A stretch of 7,852 bases of DNA from Myxococcales bacterium (lineage in GTDB: Bacteria; Myxococcota; Polyangia; Polyangiales; Polyangiaceae). Positions 1 to 6,431 of the stretch are shown here, one piece after another. Location of the stretch: NCBI GenBank assembly GCA_020430865.1, contig JAGQIY010000510.1:1-7852 (forward strand), written 5' to 3'. A model generated the notes under the pieces. The model was not told the origin of the DNA and did not search any database. It worked only from the letters and a program-made list of their open reading frames with translations. A program made the translations under genes and the position numbers. Position 1 is the first letter of the stretch. Each line of letters starts with the position of its first letter.

Positions 1-645
1 CGGCTCTGGGACACCGCCGCCAAGGCGAATGGCCTGGAAGGCGAGATCGCGAGTCACACCCGCAAGCTGGAAGCCCTCGAGCGGCGGGGTCGCGCTCTCC
101 GCGCGGAGATCGGCCGCAAGGTGGAGGAGCTGGCGCAGGAGGAGTCGCGCTCGCTTCGCGACGCCGCCGCCTTCGCCGAGGAGGAGGAAGCTGCCCGCAC
201 GGAGCTCTCTCGCACGGAGAAGGAGGCGCTGGAGACCCTCTCGCAAGCGGACGCAGCCGAACGCGCTGGAAGGGGCTCTCGCGCCATCTTCGAGCGCGCT
301 GGCGCGAGCCGCGCGCTGGTGGAGTCGAAGCGCCAGTGGCTGGAGACTCGACGCAGCAAGCGTGAAGCCAAGGAAGCCGTCGCCCGCGACCTGCGCCGTC
401 AGATCGAGGAGCTGCGCGATCAGCTGGCGCGCTACGCCGAGGCGCTCGAAGAAGACCTCGCGCAGGGACGCGAGAAGGTCGCAGCGCGATCCCGTGAAGG
501 TCTCCGCTACGAGAAGTCGTTCATGGAGAACAGCAACCTGCTGGTGGGCCACCTCAAGGGTAAGCCCGAGTGTCGCGATCTGTTGAACGAGTTGATCGCC
601 TCCTCGGAGGGAGAGAACAAGAACGCGCGGGGCTCCGATCGCTGA
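1..645 (+). CDS. Coiled-coil protein, 3' part only (5' end outside window)
   Basis: The frame is open from base 1 to a TGA at 643-645, giving 214 visible residues; the start lies to the left of the window. Residues 1 to about 165 are almost entirely Ala, Glu, Arg, Leu, Lys and Ser. The first and only proline is residue 189, so a very long helix or coiled coil is expected, for example around EEEEAARTEL and RRQIEELRDQLARYAEALEE. The tail (about 168-214) is less repetitive, with a Cys at LKGKPECRDLL, and ends in a polar Ser/Glu/Lys/Asn stretch. There is no membrane segment and no catalytic motif in the visible part. The fragment could be a free structural coiled coil or the tail of a larger multi-domain protein; the family was not recognised. 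Two other frames over this stretch are also open, but this one reaches the window edge with a coherent helical composition. The gene converges on the DUF1232 gene. Confidence 0.8.
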   Translation, partial: RLWDTAAKANGLEGEIASHTRKLEALERRGRALRAEIGRKVEELAQEESRSLRDAAAFAEEEEAARTELSRTEKEALETLSQADAAERAGRGSRAIFERAGASRALVESKRQWLETRRSKREAKEAVARDLRRQIEELRDQLARYAEALEEDLAQGREKVAARSREGLRYEKSFMENSNLLVGHLKGKPECRDLLNELIASSEGENKNARGSDR

Positions 646-730
646 TCCGGCGCAGCTTCGTCACCGACCCCGAGCGGACGCCCCCTTTCAGCCGCGGTTT
701 CGTGCGCCAGTCACACACAGCGACGCACGC

Positions 731-758
731 TGGGGGTGAGAGCAAACCCTCACCCCCA
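731..758. terminator. Hairpin between convergent genes, possible bidirectional terminator
   Basis: A perfect 10-bp stem (TGGGGGTGAG at 731-740 with CTCACCCCCA at 749-758) encloses an 8-nt loop. It lies 85 nt after the stop of the plus-strand coiled-coil gene and 10 nt after the stop of the minus-strand DUF1232 gene. No run of T follows on either strand, so it is not a canonical intrinsic terminator. The position between two converging genes and the perfect stem support a transcription-end or mRNA-protecting role. Confidence 0.5.
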
Positions 759-768
759 AACCCGGAGC

Positions 769-1302
769 TCAGCTCGGCAGCTTCGTCGCCAGGAACGCCC
801 TCAGCTTGACCAGGTTCTTCTCGTCTCGCGCGAAGGTGGGTGCCTCGTAACTCTCCGCCCAGGCCTTGGCCTCGCTGACCAGTTGCTCGCGCAGCGCGGC
901 GTCGGCGACCACTTCGTCCACGGTACGACCGCGCGCAGCGACCTGGCTCAGCCCGGAGACGTAGGTCTGCAGCCGGGCGTAGTCCTCCTCCAGGAACGCC
1001 TCGATGATCTCTGCGTCCCCCGCGAGGCGCTTCAACGTTCCGTCGTCTGGCGCGCCGCTCAACGCCTTGGCGGCTGCGACGCGCACCACGAAGGCGTCGT
1101 CGATGAATCCCAGATCTTCGATTCCGTCGGGAATCAAATCCAGGGACTTGAAGAGGTAGTTGATGCCACCGGCCACCCACCTGCGGGTGCCTTCGTCCAA
1201 CGCTTCTTGCCCGAGTAACTCGGCCAGAGACGCGATATCCGAACCCAAGGTCTTGAGCCACTCGGGGAATGCGTCCAGGCAGCGCGCGTTCAGGTCAGTC
1301 AT
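769..1302 (-). CDS. DUF1232 (YkvA-like) family protein
   Basis: The protein has 177 aa. Residues about 43-78 carry the DUF1232 signature: an aromatic/hydrophobic helix, then SLDLIPDGIEDLGFIDD (Asp55-Leu-Ile-Pro-Asp59 and Gly65-Phe-Ile-Asp-Asp69), then a hydrophobic helix. The biochemical role of this family is unknown; many members are small membrane-associated proteins. This one has no clear signal peptide or transmembrane helix. It has about 95 extra residues after the domain, predicted helical and rich in Glu/Ala, with nothing recognisable in them. The ATG at 1302 is preceded by AAGGGA six nt upstream, a fair ribosome-binding site, which supports this start. The gene lies 62 nt downstream of the Ser/Thr kinase on the same strand, so co-transcription is likely. 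Only a weak interrupted inverted repeat (GTCAG/CTGAC, 1338-1363) lies in that gap. Family assignment is fairly secure from the motif; function is not. Confidence 0.85.
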   Translation of the reverse strand: MTDLNARCLDAFPEWLKTLGSDIASLAELLGQEALDEGTRRWVAGGINYLFKSLDLIPDGIEDLGFIDDAFVVRVAAAKALSGAPDDGTLKRLAGDAEIIEAFLEEDYARLQTYVSGLSQVAARGRTVDEVVADAALREQLVSEAKAWAESYEAPTFARDEKNLVKLRAFLATKLPS

Positions 1303-1364
1303 CTCGATCCCTTGCTTGAGGTGTGAAGTGTTCGCGGGTCAGCGAGGCGACGTGCCACCTGACT

Positions 1365-2534
1365 TCAGCGGCCCAGGAGCATGCCGAGGAGCAGGCCCAG
1401 ACACAAGCAAGCCCCAGCGAGTAGTAGCGCGACCCAGAGGGAAACCCGGGGCCCGCGCCGTTGCTCGACCACCTGAACTGGTGGCGGGACGTGGCGGTCC
1501 TGATGCTCGGACATCACCGGGTTGTCGGCGGATACTCGAGTATTCGTGCGTGGCACTCCAGGCGCCGGTGCGCTCACCAGCGATGGCGCTGCCTGCATCG
1601 GCGCTCCAGCCAGGGTTGGGGGGGAGGCAGCAGTGCTGGGAACGGCGCTCGCAGCGGGCACCACCGAAGCAGGGCCGGTGGGGACGGCACGCAGCGCCGA
1701 GAGCATCTCGCTCGCTGTCTGAAAGCGCTCGATGGGTTCCTTCGCGAGTGCGCGATCGAAGAACCCGTCCCACGCCGCCAGCTCAGGCGCGATCGAACCC
1801 AAGGGGACGATGGCCTCGGTCAGCGCCGCCGTCATGCGCGCGAACTCGGTTGGCGCCCCGAATGCCTGCCGCCCGCTCAGCAGCTCGTACAGGATCACGC
1901 CGACCGCCCAGAGGTCCGAGCGCAGATCGCTCTCCTTGACGTTCTTGATCTGCTCGGGGCTCATGTAGCCGGGCGTCCCCAGCATCATTCCCGTCTTGGT
2001 CTTGCGGCTCATCCCACCGGCAGCGTCCATGACTCGAGCCAGCCCCAGGTCGAGTAGCTTCACGCGCTCCCCTTCCGGCGCCGGGAGCACGAAGACGTTG
2101 TCCGGCTTCACGTCACGATGGATCACACCGACACGGTGCACGGCGTCCAACGCGTCGAGGAGCTGCCCACAGATCGCGACCGCGCGCGTGGGAGCCATTG
2201 GGCCACTCATCAGCGACTGGAGCGACTGACCGCTCAGCAGCTCCATGACCAGGTAGGGAGTCCCGTCTTCAGCGCGCTGGGCCTCGAAGACGCGGACGAT
2301 TCCCGGATGATCCAGGCGCTTCGCCGCCTCGGCCTCGGCCAAGAAGCGCGCGACCGTGGTCTCCTCCTCCACGAACTCGTGTTGCAGCAGCTTCACCGCC
2401 CACGAACCTGGCGAGCTCTGATGGTGCGCCTCGTAGACGATGCCCAGCCCGCCCTGGCCGATCACGCGCACCAGCTTCCAGGTGCGGTTCAGCACCGCTC
2501 CGACGAGCTCTTGGGGGTCGGTTAGCGCGACCAT
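1365..2534 (-). CDS. Eukaryotic-like Ser/Thr protein kinase with C-terminal membrane anchor
   Basis: The protein has 389 aa and phosphorylates Ser/Thr on protein substrates at the inner face of the membrane. The kinase domain (about 19-282) is complete: Gly-rich loop GQGGLG (26-31), VAIK-type Lys48 in AVKLL, helix-C Glu67, HRDVKPDN with catalytic Asp141, Lys143 and Asn146, DLG (Asp162, replacing DFG as in many bacterial Hanks kinases), GTPGYMSPEQ (186-195) and SDLWAVG with Asp207. The HRD arginine suggests control through the activation loop, which has Ser/Thr at 176-181. A Pro/Ala/Ser-rich linker (about 283-362) leads to one hydrophobic helix (364-387) only two residues from the C-terminus. 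The kinase is therefore tail-anchored, with no PASTA or other external sensor. An in-frame ATG at 2609 exists, but it would overlap the upstream lipoprotein gene. ATG 2534 is preferred, 13 nt after that gene's stop, although no strong Shine-Dalgarno is visible. Translational coupling to the lipoprotein gene is plausible. Confidence 0.93.
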   Translation of the reverse strand: MVALTDPQELVGAVLNRTWKLVRVIGQGGLGIVYEAHHQSSPGSWAVKLLQHEFVEEETTVARFLAEAEAAKRLDHPGIVRVFEAQRAEDGTPYLVMELLSGQSLQSLMSGPMAPTRAVAICGQLLDALDAVHRVGVIHRDVKPDNVFVLPAPEGERVKLLDLGLARVMDAAGGMSRKTKTGMMLGTPGYMSPEQIKNVKESDLRSDLWAVGVILYELLSGRQAFGAPTEFARMTAALTEAIVPLGSIAPELAAWDGFFDRALAKEPIERFQTASEMLSALRAVPTGPASVVPAASAVPSTAASPPTLAGAPMQAAPSLVSAPAPGVPRTNTRVSADNPVMSEHQDRHVPPPVQVVEQRRGPRVSLWVALLLAGACLCLGLLLGMLLGR

Positions 2535-2547
2535 CGCGCCGTGTTTA

Positions 2548-3771
2548 TCACGGACGGCAACAGAAGGTCTGGGTTCCTGTGAGATCGACCTGGCCGCCAG
2601 GAACCCCACCGCTTGGGGTGCAGTCTCCCCCCACCACGCTCCGGCTGTTCCGCTTCAGCGCCCAGGTGCTGAAGTCCATGCGACCGCTGATATCTCCACA
2701 CGAGGTCGAGCTGATGGTCGAGTCATCCCCGGTGCAGTCATTGAAGTCGTAGACCTTGTAAGTCCCAGGGCTGCAGGTGGTGTTCGGAGAGCAGCTACAG
2801 GACGAGCAGGTCCGTCCATCGGTCCCGTTCGCAGACGCAACCCGCCGGATGTTCCACCCCGAGGGGCAGTCGTGGACACCCATCTGACGGACGCATACGA
2901 AGCCGATGTAGTCCAGGGACGCTCGCTCGACGCACGAGGTCTGCGCTCCGCACCCGCCACCGCCCGACGTGGACTCACCGCAGATGTCGATCATCCCGCC
3001 AAACAGCGGTGTGTCCACGACCTCTCCACCCTGAGGCTGACAGGTCCCGGCATCGGTCACCGACGGCTGCCCGAGGTAGCAGGATCCTTGGTTACCTCCG
3101 CCCGGCTTGTGGCAGCCACCATCGGCCAGGCTGCTCGTCCAGTCACTCGGGTTGTTGCAGCTCTTGTTGCCCGTGGCGCAGAAGATCGGAGTATCCCCGC
3201 AGGTCGCGCCGTTCAGCGGCGCACAGGAACAAGCCGTACAGGTCGGCGCCACTGGATCCGTGAAGTACCTGGCCGGCGAGAGTCCACCTGCGCACGGCAG
3301 CTTTGGCGCGGAGGGGTCATAGCTCGAGTGCTCGCGCAGCCTGAAGTAGCCAGTCCACCCGGTCGGCGTCGAGTCCACGCACTCATAGCCAGCACAGTCG
3401 CTGTCGGCGCAGTCGGTCATGCCGTCCTGATCTTCGTCGACACCGTCCGTGCAGTTCGACTCGTTCCCCACGGCACCGCCAACGCCGCCGGTCGTGATGC
3501 CTCCCGTTCCACCGACGCCAGCCGCCGCCCCCACGCCACCGCTTCCCCCGGCCGCGCCGCTGCCGCCGCTGGAGCCACCAAAGCTCTGATTGCCACCTAC
3601 TGCACTGCTGCCCGCGGAGGAGCCACCCTGAGAGCTGCCAGCCGCTCCTGCCCCGCCGCTCCCGCCGCTGCTGCCTACGGTGCTGGTGAGGCCAGCGCCG
3701 CCGCGGTCGAGGGTGCAAGCCGCGAGCGACAACCCGAACAAAGCAAAAACGAAGCGAGAAGAACTGGACAT
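2548..3771 (-). CDS. Cys-rich lipoprotein with Gly/Ser linker, Ca-loop motif and duplicated module
   Basis: The protein has 407 aa. Residues 1-19 (MSSSSRFVFALFGLSLAAC) form a lipoprotein signal with lipobox LAAC, lipidated Cys19. Next comes a low-complexity Gly/Ser/Ala linker (about 24-103). Then NCTDGVDEDQDGMTDCADSD (107 onward) contains a DxDxDGxxD loop (Asp112, 114, 116, Gly117, Asp120), a calcium-loop-like motif common in myxobacterial surface proteins. The rest (about 131-407) is Cys-rich: 28 cysteines besides Cys19, an even number consistent with disulfides outside the cytoplasm. Two similar halves are visible: TCTACSCAPLNGATC (177-191) matches TCSSCSCSPNTTC (321-333), and GTCQPQGGE...DICG matches GDCTPSGGV...TFCC. 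The function is unknown; a surface or outer-membrane binding role is inferred. The frame extends upstream to 3852, but that adds 27 Arg/Pro-rich residues before the signal peptide, so ATG 3771 is chosen. No good Shine-Dalgarno is visible. The kinase gene follows after 13 nt. Confidence 0.85.
   Translation of the reverse strand: MSSSSRFVFALFGLSLAACTLDRGGAGLTSTVGSSGGSGGAGAAGSSQGGSSAGSSAVGGNQSFGGSSGGSGAAGGSGGVGAAAGVGGTGGITTGGVGGAVGNESNCTDGVDEDQDGMTDCADSDCAGYECVDSTPTGWTGYFRLREHSSYDPSAPKLPCAGGLSPARYFTDPVAPTCTACSCAPLNGATCGDTPIFCATGNKSCNNPSDWTSSLADGGCHKPGGGNQGSCYLGQPSVTDAGTCQPQGGEVVDTPLFGGMIDICGESTSGGGGCGAQTSCVERASLDYIGFVCVRQMGVHDCPSGWNIRRVASANGTDGRTCSSCSCSPNTTCSPGTYKVYDFNDCTGDDSTISSTSCGDISGRMDFSTWALKRNSRSVVGGDCTPSGGVPGGQVDLTGTQTFCCRP
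3475..3705 (-). repeat. Low-complexity Gly/Ser/Ala-coding triplet region
   Basis: This is the part of the lipoprotein gene that encodes the linker. On the plus strand it reads as degenerate gcc/tcc/acc-type triplets, and on the coding strand as GGN/AGC/GCN. It is an imperfect codon-scale repeat, not an exact array. It is probably prone to length change by slippage in multiples of three. The low complexity also keeps the opposite strand open, creating a long spurious plus-strand frame. Confidence 0.6.
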
Positions 3772-4040
3772 GGACCCGGGATGCCTGGGCCGCCAAGCGC
3801 GTGGCGGACGATGGGTGAGAAGCAAGGAACGCGACTCCGAGCGCGGAGACACCCGGAGCCGTTAGTTTGGATCGGGGCGCGTGTCACCCTCCAGCACAAC
3901 TCGAAAGTTTTTGCTGGCGTCAACGTAGTCTCACGTCGTCAAGGGTGGGTCGAGACGACTGGCGGCCTCGGTGCAGCGCAGCGGAAGTCGCGCTTTTTCC
4001 ATGCATCAACGCGACACTTTGCGAGCGTGTTTCCAGCTGA
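3772..4040 (-). promoter_or_regulatory. Intergenic region upstream of the lipoprotein-kinase genes, candidate promoter
   Basis: This 269-nt gap separates the VWA gene stop from the Cys-rich lipoprotein start and contains no gene. On the minus strand two TTGACG boxes lie at 3942-3937 and 3923-3918, 19 nt apart, each matching five of six bases of a sigma-70-type -35 (TTGACA). No clear TATAAT-like -10 follows at 16-18 nt from either. An A-rich stretch (CAAAAAC, about 3908-3914) lies just downstream. The boxes may be activator sites or chance. The region is the only sizeable non-coding space before the three-gene group B, so a promoter here is likely even though its exact elements are not resolved. 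Confidence 0.4.
3985..4019. repeat. Imperfect inverted repeat downstream of the VWA gene
   Basis: AAGTCGCG (3985-3992) pairs with CGCGACACTT (4010-4019) with a two-base bulge, around a 17-nt spacer that contains CTTTTTCC. It begins 22 nt after the stop of the VWA lipoprotein gene (minus strand). It could slow or end transcription from that gene, but the long loop and absence of a T tract after the stem on the minus strand make it weak. Confidence 0.3.
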
Positions 4041-5504
4041 CTACTCGGTTGCTTCGAGCAGCGTGTGCAAGACCTCGGCCTGTTGAGCCAGGCTGGGGTC
4101 TCGACTCACGCGCGCCATGCGCTCGAGGGACCGCGCTTGCCACTGGACCACTCCGGTGAGCCCCCCGAGGCGGTCCACGTCGCTGCCCTGGAACACACGC
4201 TCCAATCGCCGCACCATCGCGAGGCCCGAGGCGTACGCGATCACGTCGCCGTTGCGTTCATTCGCCAACAGCTCGATGTCCTCGCTGTAGCGTAACCCAA
4301 GGTTCAAGCGGGAACGTGAGTAGCCGCGGCGCCCCTCCACCCGGTAGCTGGCGCGGAGCTTGAGGACCAGAGGCTGCCCCTCGAGCCATTCCGGGATGGA
4401 CACACGCAAGACCTCGGTGCGGGACTCGCCCAGGTTGAAGTCGCCGAGCGGGATGCGATCGGCCTCGAGCCCCCACTCCACCTCGGAACCCGATGCCTCG
4501 AGGATACGCATTGGGGCTGGCGCCGAGGTCAGCTCGAGGGTGAGGTCGTGAATCACGACAGGGCCGGGCGGCGGCAACCAGTCCACCAGGGTCTCGAGAC
4601 GCTGCTCCAGCCCACCGCTCGCAACCAAAGCCCGCGAGGGAAACGCCGAGTGCTCGTCGGCAGCGATGAGAAGCAGCCTCTCCCCCAGCTGCCTCTGCAG
4701 AGCGTCCAGAGCGCGCTCGGGGACGCCGCCGCGAGTCTCGCTGAAGCCGATCCCATCGCTGATGATCAGCGCCCGGCCTCGATGACCTGCGGCACGGAGT
4801 TGGCTGCTTGCCGCTTCGAGCGCACCGTAGAGCGCGCTCCGCGGCGCGCCAGGGTGGGTCAGGTTCTGCTCGACGGCTCCAGCGATCAGCGCACGATGGG
4901 TGCCCGGCAGCAGGGGCACGAGGCGCTGGTTCCGACGCGCGTCGAGCACCATCACGCGATCCTTTGCCCCCAGCTGTTCGAGGGCCGTGTAGACCAGCTC
5001 GAGCGCCTCGGGATTGCTGAAGTCCACCACCAGAACCATTTCCGTAGGAGAACGCAGCTCGGACTGGAGGTGGGGAAACGCCTGCGCCGGAACCATGACG
5101 TCGACCCGGAGCAGCAGCTCTCCGCCCCAGGTCGGCGCGTAGACGTCGCTGGTGCGCACGACGAAGCTCACCCCGCGTCCCGCCACGCTGATCGGCTTCG
5201 ACCGGCGCGTCAGCACGCCATTCGCGGGCAGCAGGAAGCCTGTGGGAGGGACCCAGGGCTCGAACGCGCTGCTGCGACGCGTGGGTTGCGGACGCTCACC
5301 GCGATCGATGAACTGGACGCCGTTCGCGGTCAACACGGACGCGCCCCGCTGTCCTCCCTCGGAGAACACCAGCTGACCATCCTGGCTCAACACGGGCGCA
5401 GCACAGCCCAGGAGGAGCAAGCCGCCGATCAGCAGCAGCCCCCAAGAGACCGTCAGCGTCGCACGACTGCTCACGCTAGCCCTGCTTTCCCTAGCCCTGC
5501 TCAC
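4041..5504 (-). CDS. Lipoprotein with von Willebrand A-like domain, degenerate MIDAS
   Basis: The protein has 487 aa. An Arg-rich N-terminus is followed by a hydrophobic stretch and lipobox LLGC (Cys34), so a lipidated envelope protein is predicted. The central region (about 154-312) resembles a VWA fold: EMVLVVDFSNP (Asp161, Ser163), an alternating strand/helix pattern, SALYGAL where the fold usually has the MIDAS Thr (Ser223), and RALIISDGIG (Asp250). The classical DxSxS is DFSNP here, so the second Ser is a Pro and metal binding may be weak. The C-terminal part (about 316-487) has beta-rich sequence, then helices starting at NGDVIAYASGLAMVRRLE, reminiscent of the tail of VWA proteins of the YfbK type. 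The role is probably protein-protein contact in the envelope; partners are unknown. Two in-frame GTG starts (5504 and 5474) lie in a tandem repeat, each with a purine-rich site upstream. The frame is closed by TGA at 5534-5532. GTG 5504 is kept for its GGGAG at 5-nt spacing. Confidence 0.8.
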   Translation of the reverse strand: MSRARESRASVSSRATLTVSWGLLLIGGLLLLGCAAPVLSQDGQLVFSEGGQRGASVLTANGVQFIDRGERPQPTRRSSAFEPWVPPTGFLLPANGVLTRRSKPISVAGRGVSFVVRTSDVYAPTWGGELLLRVDVMVPAQAFPHLQSELRSPTEMVLVVDFSNPEALELVYTALEQLGAKDRVMVLDARRNQRLVPLLPGTHRALIAGAVEQNLTHPGAPRSALYGALEAASSQLRAAGHRGRALIISDGIGFSETRGGVPERALDALQRQLGERLLLIAADEHSAFPSRALVASGGLEQRLETLVDWLPPPGPVVIHDLTLELTSAPAPMRILEASGSEVEWGLEADRIPLGDFNLGESRTEVLRVSIPEWLEGQPLVLKLRASYRVEGRRGYSRSRLNLGLRYSEDIELLANERNGDVIAYASGLAMVRRLERVFQGSDVDRLGGLTGVVQWQARSLERMARVSRDPSLAQQAEVLHTLLEATE

Positions 5505-5535
5505 GCTAGCTCCCGTTCTCCCTAGCCCCGCTCAC
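5468..5535 (-). repeat. 30/31-bp tandem repeat over the VWA gene start
   Basis: Two near-identical units are seen on the minus strand: 5528-5498 (31 nt) and 5497-5468 (30 nt), both starting GGGCTAGGGA and ending GCTAGCGTGAGCA. A third partial copy, GTGAGCG, lies at 5535-5529. Each full unit carries its own GGG-rich candidate ribosome-binding site and a GTG. The two GTGs (5504, 5474) are 30 nt apart and in the same frame, so the duplication adds the ten residues that repeat as SRA-type sequence at the protein's N-terminus. Confidence 0.85.
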
Positions 5536-5539
5536 CGCC

Positions 5540-5560
5540 AGCGAAAGCGATAGCGAAAGC
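5540..5560. repeat. Short 12-bp tandem repeat
   Basis: AGCGAAAGCGAT (5540-5551) is followed immediately by AGCGAAAGC (5552-5560). It lies just upstream of the 30/31-bp array and the VWA gene start. No function is evident; it adds to the impression of a slippage-prone leader. Confidence 0.6.
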
Positions 5561-5647
5561 CGTACCAACCCGCGAGTCGTCGCTGGATCGCAGCTCTCGT
5601 CGAGCGTCACGCATCTCTCCCCGGGCGCCTCCCGCCATCAACGGCAG

Positions 5648-5677
5648 TTCACCACACCCGGGTGAAGTCTAGTTCAC
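5648..5677. repeat. Alternative-hairpin element after the dehydrogenase gene
   Basis: TTCACC (5648-5653), GGTGAA (5661-5666) and TTCAC (5673-5677) form one sequence, its complement and the sequence again. The middle arm can pair with either flank: a 6-bp stem with a 7-nt loop, or a 5-bp stem with a 6-nt loop. The second alternative overlaps the dehydrogenase stop codon (5676-5674). It may be a weak terminator or an attenuator between the dehydrogenase and the VWA gene; no T tract is present. Confidence 0.4.
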
Positions 5678-6429
5678 ATGAAGCGTCCCGGCACGACCGG
5701 CAGGCTCGAGCTCAGCCCGCCATCCACGGCGATCGCCTGTCCGTTGAGGTAGCTGCTGGCGTCCGAGGCCAGGAACAGCGCGGCCTCGGCGATCTCCTCC
5801 GGCCGTCCCGCGCGACGCAGGGGATTCAGCTGGCCGATCTTGCCTTCGCTGCCCCTCGCTCGCGCCATGTCGAAGACCATCCGCGTCATCCCCGTTTCGA
5901 CGAGTCCGGGGCACACGGCGTTGACTCGCACGCCGCTGCCGGAGAGCTGCTGGGCGGCGGTTTGTACCAGGTTGATCACTGCGGCCTTGCTGGCGCTATA
6001 CGCTATCGGACCGGCTCCCGAGCGCAAGCCAGCGACGCTGGCGGTGCAGACGATGGCGCCGGCCCCTTGCTTCCGCATGGCAATAGCTGCCTGCTGCAGG
6101 CAGTTGAAGGTCCCGATCAGGTTGACCCGCAGGACCTCCAGCCAGTCTTCGGGGCACAGCTCCTCGAGCGGCGCGAGGCTGCCCAGGACGCCAGCGTTGG
6201 CCAGGCACACATCCACGCCACCAAAGGTGTCGAGCGCCTCCTGGAACCGCTGCGCCACCGCCTCAGCGTCGCTGACATCACACTGACCGCTGAGCTGCGC
6301 GTCACACGCGAATTCCGCGCGGTCGAGGGCCATCACCTGGGCTCCCTCCGCCAGCAACGCGCTGACGCACGCTCTCCCGATGCCGCTCGCCGCTCCGCTG
6401 ACGATGGCGCGCTTACCCTGGAAGCGCAT
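5674..6429 (-). CDS. Short-chain dehydrogenase/reductase (SDR), classical type
   Basis: The protein has 251 aa, the usual length for classical SDRs, which oxidise or reduce alcohol/carbonyl groups with a nicotinamide cofactor in the cytoplasm. Motifs in order: cofactor loop SGAASGIG (11-18); Asp36 at the end of strand 2 (ALDR), which favours NAD(H) over NADP(H); CDV with Asp51; NAG (78-80); Asn103; catalytic Ser131, Tyr144 and Lys148 (YSASK); RVNAVCPG (168-175) with a following threonine-bearing turn; and [12 protein letters not shown] near the end. The substrate cannot be read from the sequence; 3-oxoacyl reductases and many alcohol dehydrogenases look alike at this level. The ATG at 6429 is only 2 nt after the stop of the PEGA protein gene, and there is no Shine-Dalgarno, so translational coupling is likely. 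The open frame continues upstream to 6762, but that part lies within the PEGA gene and is not SDR-like. Confidence 0.93.
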   Translation of the reverse strand: MRFQGKRAIVSGAASGIGRACVSALLAEGAQVMALDRAEFACDAQLSGQCDVSDAEAVAQRFQEALDTFGGVDVCLANAGVLGSLAPLEELCPEDWLEVLRVNLIGTFNCLQQAAIAMRKQGAGAIVCTASVAGLRSGAGPIAYSASKAAVINLVQTAAQQLSGSGVRVNAVCPGLVETGMTRMVFDMARARGSEGKIGQLNPLRRAGRPEEIAEAALFLASDASSYLNGQAIAVDGGLSSSLPVVPGRFM

Positions 6430-6431
6430 GA

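Noticed and set aside
554..1261. 235-residue minus-strand open frame
   Set aside because: It is an Arg/Gly-rich frame that overlaps the DUF1232 gene in another frame and the end of the coiled-coil gene; the DUF1232 motif is in the other frame.
2535..2609. Upstream ATG for the kinase
   Set aside because: It would overlap the 3' end of the lipoprotein gene by about 60 nt and add 25 residues outside the kinase domain.
3772..3852. Upstream start for the Cys-rich lipoprotein
   Set aside because: It would put 27 Arg/Pro-rich residues in front of a complete lipoprotein signal peptide.
2440..4086. 548-residue plus-strand open frame
   Set aside because: It lies antisense to the lipoprotein gene and the kinase N-terminus, has an Arg/Ala/Pro-rich composition without motifs, and stays open because the opposite strand is a low-complexity Gly/Ser coding region.
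4548..5525. 325-residue plus-strand open frame
   Set aside because: It is antisense to the VWA lipoprotein gene and has a Gln/Arg/His-rich, shadow-like composition with no domain signature.
5468..5560. CRISPR-like array
   Set aside because: There are only two full units with no variable spacers between them, so this is a simple tandem duplication.
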